The notes under the pieces: model-generated
Databases searched by the model: none
Told to the model about the DNA's origin: nothing
Seen by the model: only the letters and a program-made list of their open reading frames with translations
Made by a program: the position numbers and the translations under genes
In this document: in pieces, positions 25,566-34,334 of the stretch
How positions within the stretch are numbered: the first letter of the stretch is position 1
Layout of the letters: the number at the start of each line of letters is the position of its first letter
Assembly (NCBI GenBank): GCA_900546715.1
Contig: UREA01000009.1
Coordinates: 1 to 54,756 of the forward strand
Direction of reading: 5' to 3'
Length of the DNA stretch: 54,756 nt
Source: an uncultured Mycoplasmatota bacterium
GTDB lineage: Bacteria > Bacillota_I > Bacilli_A > RF39 > UBA660

Positions 25566-26543
25566 TTAACTATTTTCTTCCGTTATATATTTTAAACAAG
25601 CCTCATCCAAATCTTTAGCTAACTTTTCCATAACTTTATAATCGGTATTTCTACATCCTGATGCAAATTTATGACCTCCACCATTATATTTAGAAGCTAC
25701 TTCATTAATAACTGGTCCTCTACTTCTGATATTAGCTTTATAAATATCATTTCTCTCATCATAAACAACAAACATCCAACAAATAAGTTCTTTTATAAAG
25801 TAAAAATCATTGACTTGATTAGATACAATTGTTGGCTCTACCCCATATTTTTTTAAAGTATCTGCATCAACAAATATATATCCAAATTTATTTTCACTAA
25901 TCTTTATATTACTAATCAAATAAGCCCGAAATTTTTCTTCTACAATACTTCTTTCATATAAATTGTCATACAAAGGAATAAAATTTATCTTACTTATATT
26001 TAATAAATTATATACAGTTTTAAATGTTTCTGTACTAGTATTTTGTAGTAAAAAACGATCACTATCAAAAACCATACCAATATATAAATTTTCAGCAATT
26101 CTTTGATCCATTACGAGTTTAGTATCCATAATTAGATTAGCAATCATTTCACAAGTACTACTCTTAGTATCATCTGTCCAATCAACATCCCCAATAATAT
26201 CTTCAGCGGGATGATGATCAATTTTCAAAATTGCTTGATATTTTAATTCCTCTACCCCATCAAGTCTTGCAAAATTAGGAACATCTAAAACAATTAATAA
26301 AGCATTATCCAGTTCACTTAAATTGACTTTATCTAAACTACCTAAATATTTAAATTTATGAACTCCTGCTCCAACTGCATAAACTTTCTTTTCTGGGTAG
26401 GTCAGTTTTATAGAGTCTCTCAAAGCTATTTGACTAGCTATAGCATCTGGATCTGGACTAATATGTCTAACTAAGACTATTTCATCATAATCTTTAATTA
26501 TCTTTAATATTTTTTTGTATAATTCTTTAATTATACTCACCAC
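25566..26543 (-). CDS. nrnA: Bifunctional oligoribonuclease/PAP phosphatase (DHH family)
   Basis: A 325-residue DHH/DHHA1 phosphoesterase. Motifs: VRHISPDPDAIASQIAL, IVLDVPN, ILKIDHHPAEDIIGDVDW (the DHH centre) and, in the C-terminal DHHA1 domain, YNGGGHKFASGCR. The enzyme degrades nano-RNA and removes the 3'-phosphate of pAp. It has a GGTGAG-type ribosome site. ackA lies 3 bases upstream in the same direction and recX one base downstream, so the three probably form an operon. Confidence 0.92.
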   Translation of the reverse strand: MVSIIKELYKKILKIIKDYDEIVLVRHISPDPDAIASQIALRDSIKLTYPEKKVYAVGAGVHKFKYLGSLDKVNLSELDNALLIVLDVPNFARLDGVEELKYQAILKIDHHPAEDIIGDVDWTDDTKSSTCEMIANLIMDTKLVMDQRIAENLYIGMVFDSDRFLLQNTSTETFKTVYNLLNISKINFIPLYDNLYERSIVEEKFRAYLISNIKISENKFGYIFVDADTLKKYGVEPTIVSNQVNDFYFIKELICWMFVVYDERNDIYKANIRSRGPVINEVASKYNGGGHKFASGCRNTDYKVMEKLAKDLDEACLKYITEENS

Positions 26544-26546
26544 TTT

Positions 26547-27731
26547 CTATTTTTGATTTATGAAGTTCATTGTATCAATAGCAATCATTAATTCTTCATT
26601 AGTTGGTACAACATATACTGGAATTTTGGATTCATCTGTAGTAATACATCTAAATTCACCACGGAAATCATTCTTAGATTCATCTAATTTTACTCCTAAA
26701 GAAGCAATTTTATCAAGAATCATTTTACGCATGGTTTTACTATTTTCTCCAACACCTGCAGTTAGAGTTATAACATCAGCTCCACCAAGTAAATTATTGT
26801 ACATTGCAATATAATTAGCAATCTTTCTTGCATACATTTCTTGAGCAAGTATTGCTCTTTCATTGCCTTCCTCTGCTGCTGCTTCAACATCTCTTGAATC
26901 ACTACTTACACCACTTACACCAAGTAAACCACTATTTTTATTTAAATCATTAGTTAGTTCCGCAATATTTTTTCCAGTAACACCAGCCATATATTCTAAA
27001 ATACTTGGATCAACATCACCACTACGAGTCCCCATCATAATACCAGCAAGTGGAGTAAATCCCATTGATGTATCAACAACTCTACCACTATCAATTACAG
27101 TAATAGATCCACCATTACCAATATGACAAGATATAACTTTTAAATTATCATTATTTAAATATTTTCTAATAGTCATATCAATGAAACGATGGCTTGTTCC
27201 ATGAAAACCATATTTACGAACTTGATATAATTCATACCATTCATAAGGAACTGGATATAAATATTCAGTATTAGCCATAGTAGTATGAAAAGCTGTATCA
27301 AATACTCCAACTTGAATGGTATTTGGCATAACCTTCATAAAAGCTTTAACTCCCATAATATTTGCAGGATTATGTAGTGGTGCTAAGGAATTATATTTAG
27401 CAACTCTATCAAGTACTTCATCATTTAAAACAACAGACTCACTAAATTCTTGACCACCATGAACTAAACGATGACCTACACCTTCAATTTCATCAAGTGA
27501 GGCAATTATGTTTAAATCAACTAATTCACTCATTAATTTTTCAACTGCCACAGTATGATCTTCCATAGGACAATCTTTTTTAATTTTTTCTCCATTATAC
27601 TTAATTGTATAACTACTATCACTAAGTCCTATTTTTTCAAATAAACCACTAGCGATTTCTTTTTCTTCTGGCATTTCCATTAAAGTAAATTTTAAGGAAG
27701 ATGAACCAGCATTAACTGATAATATTTTCAT
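26547..27731 (-). CDS. ackA: Acetate kinase
   Basis: A 394-residue enzyme that makes ATP from acetyl phosphate, releasing acetate. Motifs: ILSVNAGSSSLKFTL at the start, GHRLVHGG, FDTAFHTTM, RKYGFHGTSH, HIGNGGSITVIDSGRVVDTSMGFTPLAG and TAGVGEN. The length is standard. GAGGTGG precedes the ATG. A TATAAT lies about 20 bases upstream. No pta is in this window. Confidence 0.98.
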   Translation of the reverse strand: MKILSVNAGSSSLKFTLMEMPEEKEIASGLFEKIGLSDSSYTIKYNGEKIKKDCPMEDHTVAVEKLMSELVDLNIIASLDEIEGVGHRLVHGGQEFSESVVLNDEVLDRVAKYNSLAPLHNPANIMGVKAFMKVMPNTIQVGVFDTAFHTTMANTEYLYPVPYEWYELYQVRKYGFHGTSHRFIDMTIRKYLNNDNLKVISCHIGNGGSITVIDSGRVVDTSMGFTPLAGIMMGTRSGDVDPSILEYMAGVTGKNIAELTNDLNKNSGLLGVSGVSSDSRDVEAAAEEGNERAILAQEMYARKIANYIAMYNNLLGGADVITLTAGVGENSKTMRKMILDKIASLGVKLDESKNDFRGEFRCITTDESKIPVYVVPTNEELMIAIDTMNFINQK

Positions 27732-27760
27732 TTTCTTTCCACCTCACCTAATATTATACA

Positions 27761-27787
27761 AAAAAAAAGAGAGCTTGGCTATCTTTT
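27761..27787 (-). terminator. Terminator before ackA
   Basis: Minus-strand AAGATAGCCAAGCTCTCTTTTTTTTT; arms AGATAGC and GCTCTCT pair with one mismatch and a T-run follows. It includes the stop codon of the 66-residue gene upstream. Confidence 0.6.
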
Positions 27788-27979
27788 TCCCGAATATTCC
27801 TTATTTTTTACAGAATTTTGATTAGTATGAGTAACATCATATTCTATATTTTTAACTCTCTTCTCATTACTATCTAAATTATAACCATAAGGATTATTAT
27901 ATTCCATAAATAACTTCTCTAATCTATTATTACTAGTTACATCATACCCTTTATAATAATAGTTACTTCCATTAAACAT
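27779..27979 (-). CDS. Small Asn/Tyr-rich protein, unknown function
   Basis: A 66-residue soluble protein (MFNGSNYYYKGYDVTSNNR, YNNPYGYNLDSNEKRVKNIEYDV). No motif is recognised. GGTGATA precedes the ATG at the same distance as in known genes here, and a terminator follows, so it is likely to be real. An upstream 15-base palindrome (28032-28046) may regulate it. Confidence 0.55.
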   Translation of the reverse strand: MFNGSNYYYKGYDVTSNNRLEKLFMEYNNPYGYNLDSNEKRVKNIEYDVTHTNQNSVKNKEYSGKR

Positions 27980-28031
27980 ATTATCACCACTATTATTATG
28001 GTTAAATTAACTATCTTTATTCTATATAAAC

Positions 28032-28046
28032 ATGTAAACTTTACAT
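28032..28046. promoter_or_regulatory. Operator-like palindrome ATGTAAA-C-TTTACAT
   Basis: A perfect 7-bp inverted repeat around one base, 55-70 bases upstream of the small protein start and near a poor promoter-like TATAGAAT. Candidate regulator binding site. Confidence 0.4.
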
Positions 28047-28099
28047 AAGTTGACAAACTGAGCGACCTCCGGGCGGAGATGCCACCAACGTAAAGGTTA

Positions 28100-28237
28100 T
28101 CAAATCGCAACACGATAAGGATTTTCTTGAGTCCCATCACCACTAGCATATTTCACAGAAGATAAGAGATAACTGTTATCCGTTATTGGTGCAGCGCCGA
28201 CAATTTTCATATCCTCCTCGAGGGGGTCTAGTGATTC
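28100..28237 (-). pseudogene. C-terminal remnant of a surface protein (SGDGTQ-NPYR type)
   Basis: An open stretch of 45 codons with no start context encodes DNSYLLSSVKYASGDGTQ followed by ENPYRVAI and a TGA stop. It matches the last residues of the intact protein at 35724-37106 (NSNVTYVSGTGTQSDPFRI). Upstream the frame is closed by TAA and no other frame continues the homology. It is therefore the leftover tail of a paralogue. Its base composition is clearly richer in GC than its neighbours, as is the hairpin region that follows (28060-28085). Confidence 0.65.
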
Positions 28238-28266
28238 TTAAGAGAGTATTGGGTATGGAGGTTTCT

Positions 28267-28357
28267 TATGAGTGAAAAATTATTTTTTTAACTTGTGATA
28301 ATCATGGTTATTATCATTTTTGGTAGTAACAATGACAAAGACGCCACTAGAAAGTAG
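28267..28357 (+). other. Tiny ORF and hydrophobic frame with hairpins, possible decayed holin-like/type I toxin
   Basis: After GGAGG and six bases, ATG opens a seven-codon frame (MSEKLFF, TAA). The same frame continues with LVIIMVIIIFGSNNDKDATRK before a second stop: a short membrane helix plus a charged tail, reminiscent of small holin-like toxin genes. The tail overlaps an imperfect hairpin (GACGCCACT...AGTAGCGTC, 28341-28362), and GTTACC...GGTAAC follows. The TAA, in a T-run, may be a frameshift-prone decay. Resemblance is weak. The rest of 28240-28490 holds nothing else I can name. Confidence 0.3.
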
Positions 28358-28490
28358 CGTCATCCAAACAATGGCGTTACCCAATATAGGTAACACTTAC
28401 ATTTATAATATACCAAAAATTTAAATAAATTACAACTATTTATCTATATTTTATAAAGTTTAGGACATAATAACTTTTAGGTGATATAAA

Positions 28491-30449
28491 TTGAAAAAGG
28501 TTCGTTTTCTATTTAAATTATTGCTTTTTGGATTTATATCTTTTATAGTAATAATTATTGGATTATATACTTATGCTTATTTAAGTCCAAAATTAGATAT
28601 TAAAACAAGTGGTAGTTTATATTTATATGATAGTAATAATGAACTTGTTTATCAAGGTTCAAGAAATAATGAATGGGCGAATTTAGAAGATATAAGTGAT
28701 TATTTAATAGATGCAACAATTGCTGTTGAAGATAAAAATTTTTACAAGCATCATGGTTTTGATTATTTAAGAATTATTAAAGCTATGTATTTAAATATTA
28801 AAAGTGGGACAATTGTTCAAGGAGCATCAACTATTTCTCAACAATATATTAAAAACTTATATTTAGATTTTGACCAAACTTGGGAACGAAAAATTGAAGA
28901 AGCTTTTTTAACTTTGGAACTAGAAGTTCATTATGAAAAGGATGAAATATTAGAAGGATACTTAAATACTATAAATTATGGACAGGGAAATATGGGTATT
29001 GTTAATGCTGCGGCATATTATTTTAATAAAAAGCCTAGTGAACTAACACTAGAAGAAGCAATTATGCTTGCTGGTATTTCTAAAAATCCTGCAAGATACA
29101 ATCCAGTAAGTGATTATGATGCTTGTATAGCTAGAGCTAAAATAGTTGCAAAGGCTATGCTTAATAATGAATATATTGATGAAGATACTTATAATAATTT
29201 ATTTCAAGAAAAAATTGAAATATATGGTCAAAATAAAACTAATAATTTACAAATGCTTATGTATTATCAAGATGCGGTTTTGAATGAACTTAACAATATT
29301 TCGGAAATACCAGAATCTTTAATTGATGCTGGAGGACTTAAAATTTATACAACATTAGATATAGATATGCAAGCTAACTTAGAAGAAAACATTTTAGAAA
29401 ATAAGCCAGATGAGGAAATACAAGTTGCTAGTGTGGTAGTTGATCCAAATACGGGAGCTGTAAGGGCTTTAACTGGAGGAATGGATTATGCTAAAAGTCA
29501 GTATAATAGAGCAATAGAAAGTAAAAGACAAGTTGGTTCTACTATGAAACCATTCCTTTATTATGCGGCCTTAGAAAATAACATGACAATGTCTTCAACT
29601 TTCTCTAGTGTGCCAACTACATTTACTTTATCAAGTGGCCAAACATACTCACCACAAAATGCTGATAGTTTGTATGCGGATAAAGAGATTACTATGGCAG
29701 CGGCTTTAGCTTTATCTGATAACATTTATGCCGTTAAAACAAATTTGTTTTTAGGGGTTGATAAAATGATTGAAGTAGCTCATAGAACTGGAATAGAAGC
29801 AAGTCTTGATGAAGTGGCATCACTTCCTTTAGGAACAAGTGAAATAAATTTACTGGATTTTGCTACTGGTTATACAACATTTGCTACTGGTGGCTATAAA
29901 AAAGAATTATATTTTATCGAAAGAATTGAAGATTTAGAAGGAAATGTATTATATGAACATAAAAATGAAAAAAAATTAGTATTAAATCCTAATTATACTT
30001 ACATATTAAATGAAATGATGAATACAACTAGTAATGATGCTTATGTGGATTATACTACACCAACAGCTTTAACTATTTCAGCTAATTTTACTAATAAATA
30101 TGCTATTAAAACAGGTTCAACTAATACGGATTTTTGGATTGTTGGTTATAATAAAGATGCATTAGTTATGACTTGGATGGGATATGATGATAATCAAAAT
30201 ATTACATCACGCGTTAGAACTAATTCTAAAAAAGCTTGGGTTAAAACTATTGAATATGCCCTAAAAGATATTGATACATCTTGGTATGAAACACCGGAGA
30301 ATGTTGTAGCTATTCCTCTTGATGCAGTTACAGGAAAAGTAACTAATGACAATAATAAAGTTTCCTTATATTATTATGTTAAAGGTAGTGAACCTAATGT
30401 CTTAAATGAACAATATGTTAGTGGCGAAAACGAAAAAAATACCGAATAG
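28491..30449 (+). CDS. Class A penicillin-binding protein (PBP1A-like)
   Basis: A 652-residue bifunctional peptidoglycan synthase starting at TTG with AGGTGAT upstream. One membrane segment (about 10-30) is followed by the GT51 glycosyltransferase domain (IAVEDKNFYKHHGFDY with the catalytic Glu, GASTISQQYIKNL, KDEILEGYLNTINYGQG). The transpeptidase domain has SxxK in GSTMKPFLYY, SxN in LSDNIYAVKT and KTG in YAIKTGSTNTDFW. All three active-site motifs are present. It converges on noc. A truncated relative lies at 51.2-52.6 kb. Confidence 0.95.
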   Translation: MKKVRFLFKLLLFGFISFIVIIIGLYTYAYLSPKLDIKTSGSLYLYDSNNELVYQGSRNNEWANLEDISDYLIDATIAVEDKNFYKHHGFDYLRIIKAMYLNIKSGTIVQGASTISQQYIKNLYLDFDQTWERKIEEAFLTLELEVHYEKDEILEGYLNTINYGQGNMGIVNAAAYYFNKKPSELTLEEAIMLAGISKNPARYNPVSDYDACIARAKIVAKAMLNNEYIDEDTYNNLFQEKIEIYGQNKTNNLQMLMYYQDAVLNELNNISEIPESLIDAGGLKIYTTLDIDMQANLEENILENKPDEEIQVASVVVDPNTGAVRALTGGMDYAKSQYNRAIESKRQVGSTMKPFLYYAALENNMTMSSTFSSVPTTFTLSSGQTYSPQNADSLYADKEITMAAALALSDNIYAVKTNLFLGVDKMIEVAHRTGIEASLDEVASLPLGTSEINLLDFATGYTTFATGGYKKELYFIERIEDLEGNVLYEHKNEKKLVLNPNYTYILNEMMNTTSNDAYVDYTTPTALTISANFTNKYAIKTGSTNTDFWIVGYNKDALVMTWMGYDDNQNITSRVRTNSKKAWVKTIEYALKDIDTSWYETPENVVAIPLDAVTGKVTNDNNKVSLYYYVKGSEPNVLNEQYVSGENEKNTE

Positions 30450-30459
30450 GTATTTTTTA
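30433..30459. terminator. Bidirectional terminator between PBP and noc
   Basis: AAAAAATACC, GAATA, GGTATTTTTT, with both stop codons near or inside. Confidence 0.8.
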
Positions 30460-31719
30460 AATTTTATCTTTTTTTATCTTAATGGTTATATGATATTCAG
30501 TTGGTAAGTTTATTTCTTCAATTGTTACTTTATCACTATCAAAATTAAGACCGCGGATTGTTTTTATAACACTATCTAGGTAAGCATTATTCATAATTGT
30601 TGTATCCGGTTTAGTTTCAACAGGAATTACAAAATCATCAAGCATTTCAATATTATCTGTTTGATTAATTGGATTTACTGGAGCTTCTTCAGTATCTTTT
30701 GGCAATTCAAAAGTTTGTGGTTCTTCAAAATCTAAATTAGCTGCAGTGGCTTCTAAAAAATTGAAGAATCTATTTGGAGCTTTTTCTGGTTCAGAATTAA
30801 ATAAATTAGCAGGATTTACTTGGTTTGTTGCTTGATTGTTCATATTACTTTCTACCTCACTTGGTTTGCTATTTATATCAACAGCATTTTTTAATATATC
30901 TTCAATATTTGGAATACTTTTAACTAACGGTACATCATCATCATTTTCTGGAGTATTTTGAGTAGTTATGGCTTGATTTGGTTTTGGAACTGGTTGTGAA
31001 GCTGCTGGAGATGATGGAACCGAAGTTGAAATATTGTTAGATACATTATTTATTGGGTTATTTGTATCAGGAATTGGTTTATTAATATTTATATCTTGAG
31101 AATATAGGGTTGGTTCAACTTTTTTTATTTCTTCTTCAAGTTGTCTTACTGTTAGTCTTTCATTAATTATTTTATCAAGTAGTACTTTTTGCATGTTTTT
31201 ATCTTTAACTTTAAGTAAGCTTCTTGCATGTCTTTCAGATATTTGATTTTTTAAAACAGCATTTTGAACTGATTCATCTAATGTTAATAATCTTAATTTA
31301 TTAGAAATTGCTGATTGGGATAAGCCCATTCTTTTGGCTAGTTCTTCTTGAGTCATATATCCTTTATCTAATATTGCTTGATAAGACTTTGCCTCTTCAA
31401 TAGCTGTTAAATCTTTTCTTTGGACATTTTCAACTATGGCTACTTCTGCTGATGCGGCATCACTTAAATTAGAGATAATTGCGGGAACAGAAACGAGTCC
31501 TGCCATACGGGCAGCTTTATATCTTCTTTCACCAGCAATAATTTCGTATTTATCATTTTTTCTACGTAAAATTAATGGTTGAATTATGCCATGTTGTTTA
31601 ATTGATGCCGCCAAGTCTTGCAAGGATGCATCATCAAAAGCCAATCGTGGTTGAAAACGATTGGGTAATATATCTTCAATAGGTACTTGTAAAATTTGTT
31701 CTTCCATTTGTGTATTCAC
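30457..31719 (-). CDS. noc: Noc/ParB-family DNA-binding CTPase, Noc-like specificity
   Basis: About 420 residues. The N-terminal ParB/Noc domain has PNRFQPR, HGIIQPLILRR, IAGERRYKAAR and VENVQRKDL. The HTH region reads GLSQSAISNKLRLL and then ISERHARSLL. It follows mnmE-mnmG-rsmG exactly as noc does in Bacillus. At the specificity positions described for ParB versus Noc (173, 179, 184, 201 in Caulobacter numbering), I read Q, K, T, R. Three are Noc-like and T resembles Bacillus ParB. The N-terminus lacks the amphipathic membrane helix of Bacillus Noc, and a stop blocks extension. A Pro/Asn/Gln-rich linker of about 150 residues separates the HTH from the C-terminal dimer domain. The start is uncertain (GTG used; TTG at 31728 or ATG at 31707 possible). 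Confidence 0.88.
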   Translation of the reverse strand: MNTQMEEQILQVPIEDILPNRFQPRLAFDDASLQDLAASIKQHGIIQPLILRRKNDKYEIIAGERRYKAARMAGLVSVPAIISNLSDAASAEVAIVENVQRKDLTAIEEAKSYQAILDKGYMTQEELAKRMGLSQSAISNKLRLLTLDESVQNAVLKNQISERHARSLLKVKDKNMQKVLLDKIINERLTVRQLEEEIKKVEPTLYSQDININKPIPDTNNPINNVSNNISTSVPSSPAASQPVPKPNQAITTQNTPENDDDVPLVKSIPNIEDILKNAVDINSKPSEVESNMNNQATNQVNPANLFNSEPEKAPNRFFNFLEATAANLDFEEPQTFELPKDTEEAPVNPINQTDNIEMLDDFVIPVETKPDTTIMNNAYLDSVIKTIRGLNFDSDKVTIEEINLPTEYHITIKIKKDKI

Positions 31720-31754
31720 ATAAATCAACCCTTTATATCACTTTTAATTTTATA

Positions 31755-32474
31755 CTATTTACCTCTTTTTTGCAATGGTTTTTTGATAATTTTATCGTAG
31801 GGGCGAATATTTTTTAATTCAGTATTCTTATTCTTCTTAATACTTATTAATGTTCTTACTCCAGTAGTATTATATAAATCAAAAGTTATTACTTTATCTA
31901 TACTACAATTTAATTGTTCAATAGCATACTTGCTATTTTCTAATTCTTCTATAGCATTACCTTTCATGGCAATAAAATGTTTATTTGCTTTTACTAGAGG
32001 GATAGCTAGTTCTGTTAATACTGGTAAGTTTGTTACGGCTCTTGCTGTAACAATATCAATACTATTTATAAATTCTGCATATAAATTTTCTATTCTATTG
32101 TTGATAACTATTAGGTTATCAACATTTAGTTTTTCTTTTAATTCTAATAAGAACTTACATTTTTTATTATTAGAATCTACTAAACAAACATGCAAATGAG
32201 GGAAAAATATTTTTAAAACCATTCCCGGAAAGCCTGCACCAGAGCCAATATCAAGTAAAGTTTCTTCACGAGTTAAATCTATAGCTTTAGCAAGAGTTAG
32301 GGAATCATAAAAATGTTTTAAATAAACATCATTTTCTTCTTTTATTGCTGTTAAGTTAGTATGTTTATTATACTCAAGTAAAAAATTACAATAGATATCT
32401 AACTTTTCTAACATTTCATCTGTTATATTAATGTTTAATTTTTGTACTTCTTTAATAAATTCGTTCTTATTCAT
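31755..32474 (-). CDS. rsmG: 16S rRNA (guanine527-N7)-methyltransferase
   Basis: A 239-residue SAM enzyme acting on the 530 loop of 16S rRNA. Motifs: YNKHTNLTAI, HFYDSLTL, LLDIGSGAGFPGMVLKI (SAM site), VDSNNKKCKFL and DIVTARAVTNLPVL. Length normal. The start overlaps the mnmG stop by 8 bases. Confidence 0.96.
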   Translation of the reverse strand: MNKNEFIKEVQKLNINITDEMLEKLDIYCNFLLEYNKHTNLTAIKEENDVYLKHFYDSLTLAKAIDLTREETLLDIGSGAGFPGMVLKIFFPHLHVCLVDSNNKKCKFLLELKEKLNVDNLIVINNRIENLYAEFINSIDIVTARAVTNLPVLTELAIPLVKANKHFIAMKGNAIEELENSKYAIEQLNCSIDKVITFDLYNTTGVRTLISIKKNKNTELKNIRPYDKIIKKPLQKRGK

Positions 32475-34326
32475 GATTATATTCCTTTTTTAAATAAACT
32501 GATAATACTGAGATATCAACTGGATTTACTCCACTAATACGACTTGCTTGAGCTATAGTTTTAGGTCGAACTTTTGATAACTTTTGTCTAGCTTCACTAG
32601 CTAGATTATGAACATTATCATAATTTATATCATCAGGTATTTCCTTTGCTTCTAATTTTTCTAATTTTTCCACTTCTTTATAAGCTTTTTTAATATATCC
32701 TTCATATTTAACCATAATTTCTACTTGTTCTTTTATTTCATCATTGTAATCTATTTTAATTAATTGAGATATAAAATCTAAATTAATTTCTGGTCTTTTT
32801 AAAAGTTCATAAAAACTTATATTAGACGAAGGAACATCTTTATTATTATCTTTAAATATTTTTAAAGTTTCACTATTTTTACTAATATGATTTTCTTTTA
32901 AATACTTAATTAAACACTCTATTTCTTGTTTCTTTTTTTGGAGTCTATCATATTGTTCTTCATTTATGGTACCAATTTTGTAAGCATAATCTCTTAATCT
33001 TAAATCAGCATTATCATGTCTTAAGATAAGGCGAAATTCTGCACGACTAGTAAGCATTCTGTAAGGTTCAATTGTTCCTTTAGTTACTAAATCATCAATT
33101 AAAACACCGATGTAGGCATCACTTCTTTTTAATATTAATGGATCTTTCTCATCTATTTTAAGGGAGGCATTAATACCTGCAATAATACCTTGACCTGCCG
33201 CTTCTTCATAGCCGGAGGTACCATTTATTTGGCCAGCGGTAAATAGGTTTTCAAGTATTTTATTTTCGAGTGATGCATTTATTTGTAATGGATCAATTGC
33301 ATCATATTCAATAGCATAAGCATATTTAGTAATAACGGCATTTTCTAAACCATGCAAGCTATGAACCATTTTTTCTTGAACATCCCTAGGCATACTTGTA
33401 GAAAAACCTTGTAAGTAATAATCATCATAATATAGAGATTCTGGTTCTAAAAATAATTGGTGTCTTTCTTTATCAGCAAAACGAACTATTTTATCTTCAA
33501 TTGAAGGACAATATCTTGGACCTACTCCAGTTGCATATCCACCATACATTGCTGATTTTTCAAGGTTATCACGGATAATTTGATGAGTTGTTGCATTAGT
33601 ATAAACTAAATAACATGGTACTTGGTCTTCTATTTTATAAGATGGTTCATAATCAAAACTAAATGTCCAGTATTTGGCATCACCATCTTCTCTTTTTAGG
33701 ACACTAAAATCAATAGAATCTTTTTTGATTCTTTGGGGTGTTCCAGTTTTAAGTCTTATTATTTTTAAACCATATTCTTTTAATTTATCCGATAAATAAT
33801 TACTTCTTGCTTCACCATGAGGTCCACTTGGAGTGTTTTCACTACCTATTAAAATATTTCCTTTTAAATAAGTCCCCGTTGTTAGAATAACAGTCTTACT
33901 ATATATTTTTTCACCATTACTTGTGATAACACCTAAAACTTTGTTATCATCAACTATTAAATCTTCAATCATGGCTTCTTTAATCTCTAAATTTGGTGTA
34001 TTTTTTAGTGCTTCTTGCATGTTTTTCGGATATGTTATTTTGTCTGCTTGAGCCCGAAGAGATCTAACTGCTGGACCTTTAGAATTATTAAGCATTTTAA
34101 TTTGAATTTGGCTAGTATCTGCGATATGTCCCATAAGGCCACCGAGTGCATCAACTTCACGGACAATTATTCCTTTAGCAGTTCCTCCGATTGAAGGATT
34201 ACATGGCATATCTCCAACATTTTTAAAATTGGAAGTTACTAAAAGTGTCTTTTTTCCAAGTTTGGCGGCGATATGACAGGCTTCAATTCCAGCATGTCCT
34301 CCACCAACTACAATACAATCATACAT
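32467..34326 (-). CDS. mnmG: tRNA uridine-5-carboxymethylaminomethyl modification enzyme MnmG (GidA)
   Basis: A 619-residue FAD enzyme that with MnmE modifies U34 of tRNAs reading split codon boxes. The N-terminal FAD motif is VVGGGHAGIEAC. Then come MPCNPSIGGTAKG, LKTGTPQRI, YCPSIEDKIVRF, GQINGTSGYEEAAGQG and EFRLILRHDNADLRL. The C-terminal MnmE/tRNA-binding helices end in QASRISGVNPVDISVL. Start at 34326 chosen by AGGTGAG. It begins 8 bases after mnmE ends. Confidence 0.97.
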   Translation of the reverse strand: MYDCIVVGGGHAGIEACHIAAKLGKKTLLVTSNFKNVGDMPCNPSIGGTAKGIIVREVDALGGLMGHIADTSQIQIKMLNNSKGPAVRSLRAQADKITYPKNMQEALKNTPNLEIKEAMIEDLIVDDNKVLGVITSNGEKIYSKTVILTTGTYLKGNILIGSENTPSGPHGEARSNYLSDKLKEYGLKIIRLKTGTPQRIKKDSIDFSVLKREDGDAKYWTFSFDYEPSYKIEDQVPCYLVYTNATTHQIIRDNLEKSAMYGGYATGVGPRYCPSIEDKIVRFADKERHQLFLEPESLYYDDYYLQGFSTSMPRDVQEKMVHSLHGLENAVITKYAYAIEYDAIDPLQINASLENKILENLFTAGQINGTSGYEEAAGQGIIAGINASLKIDEKDPLILKRSDAYIGVLIDDLVTKGTIEPYRMLTSRAEFRLILRHDNADLRLRDYAYKIGTINEEQYDRLQKKKQEIECLIKYLKENHISKNSETLKIFKDNNKDVPSSNISFYELLKRPEINLDFISQLIKIDYNDEIKEQVEIMVKYEGYIKKAYKEVEKLEKLEAKEIPDDINYDNVHNLASEARQKLSKVRPKTIAQASRISGVNPVDISVLSVYLKKEYNHE

Positions 34327-34334
34327 AAACTCAC

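Noticed and set aside
27937..28149. 70-residue minus-strand frame
   Set aside because: It crosses the tail remnant and the GC-rich hairpin in the wrong frame and overlaps a better small gene; looks like a shadow.
30457..31719. Calling the gene parB (spo0J)
   Set aside because: The gene order, the PNRFQPR start and Q/K/R specificity residues favour Noc; no parA gene is adjacent. A dual role cannot be excluded.
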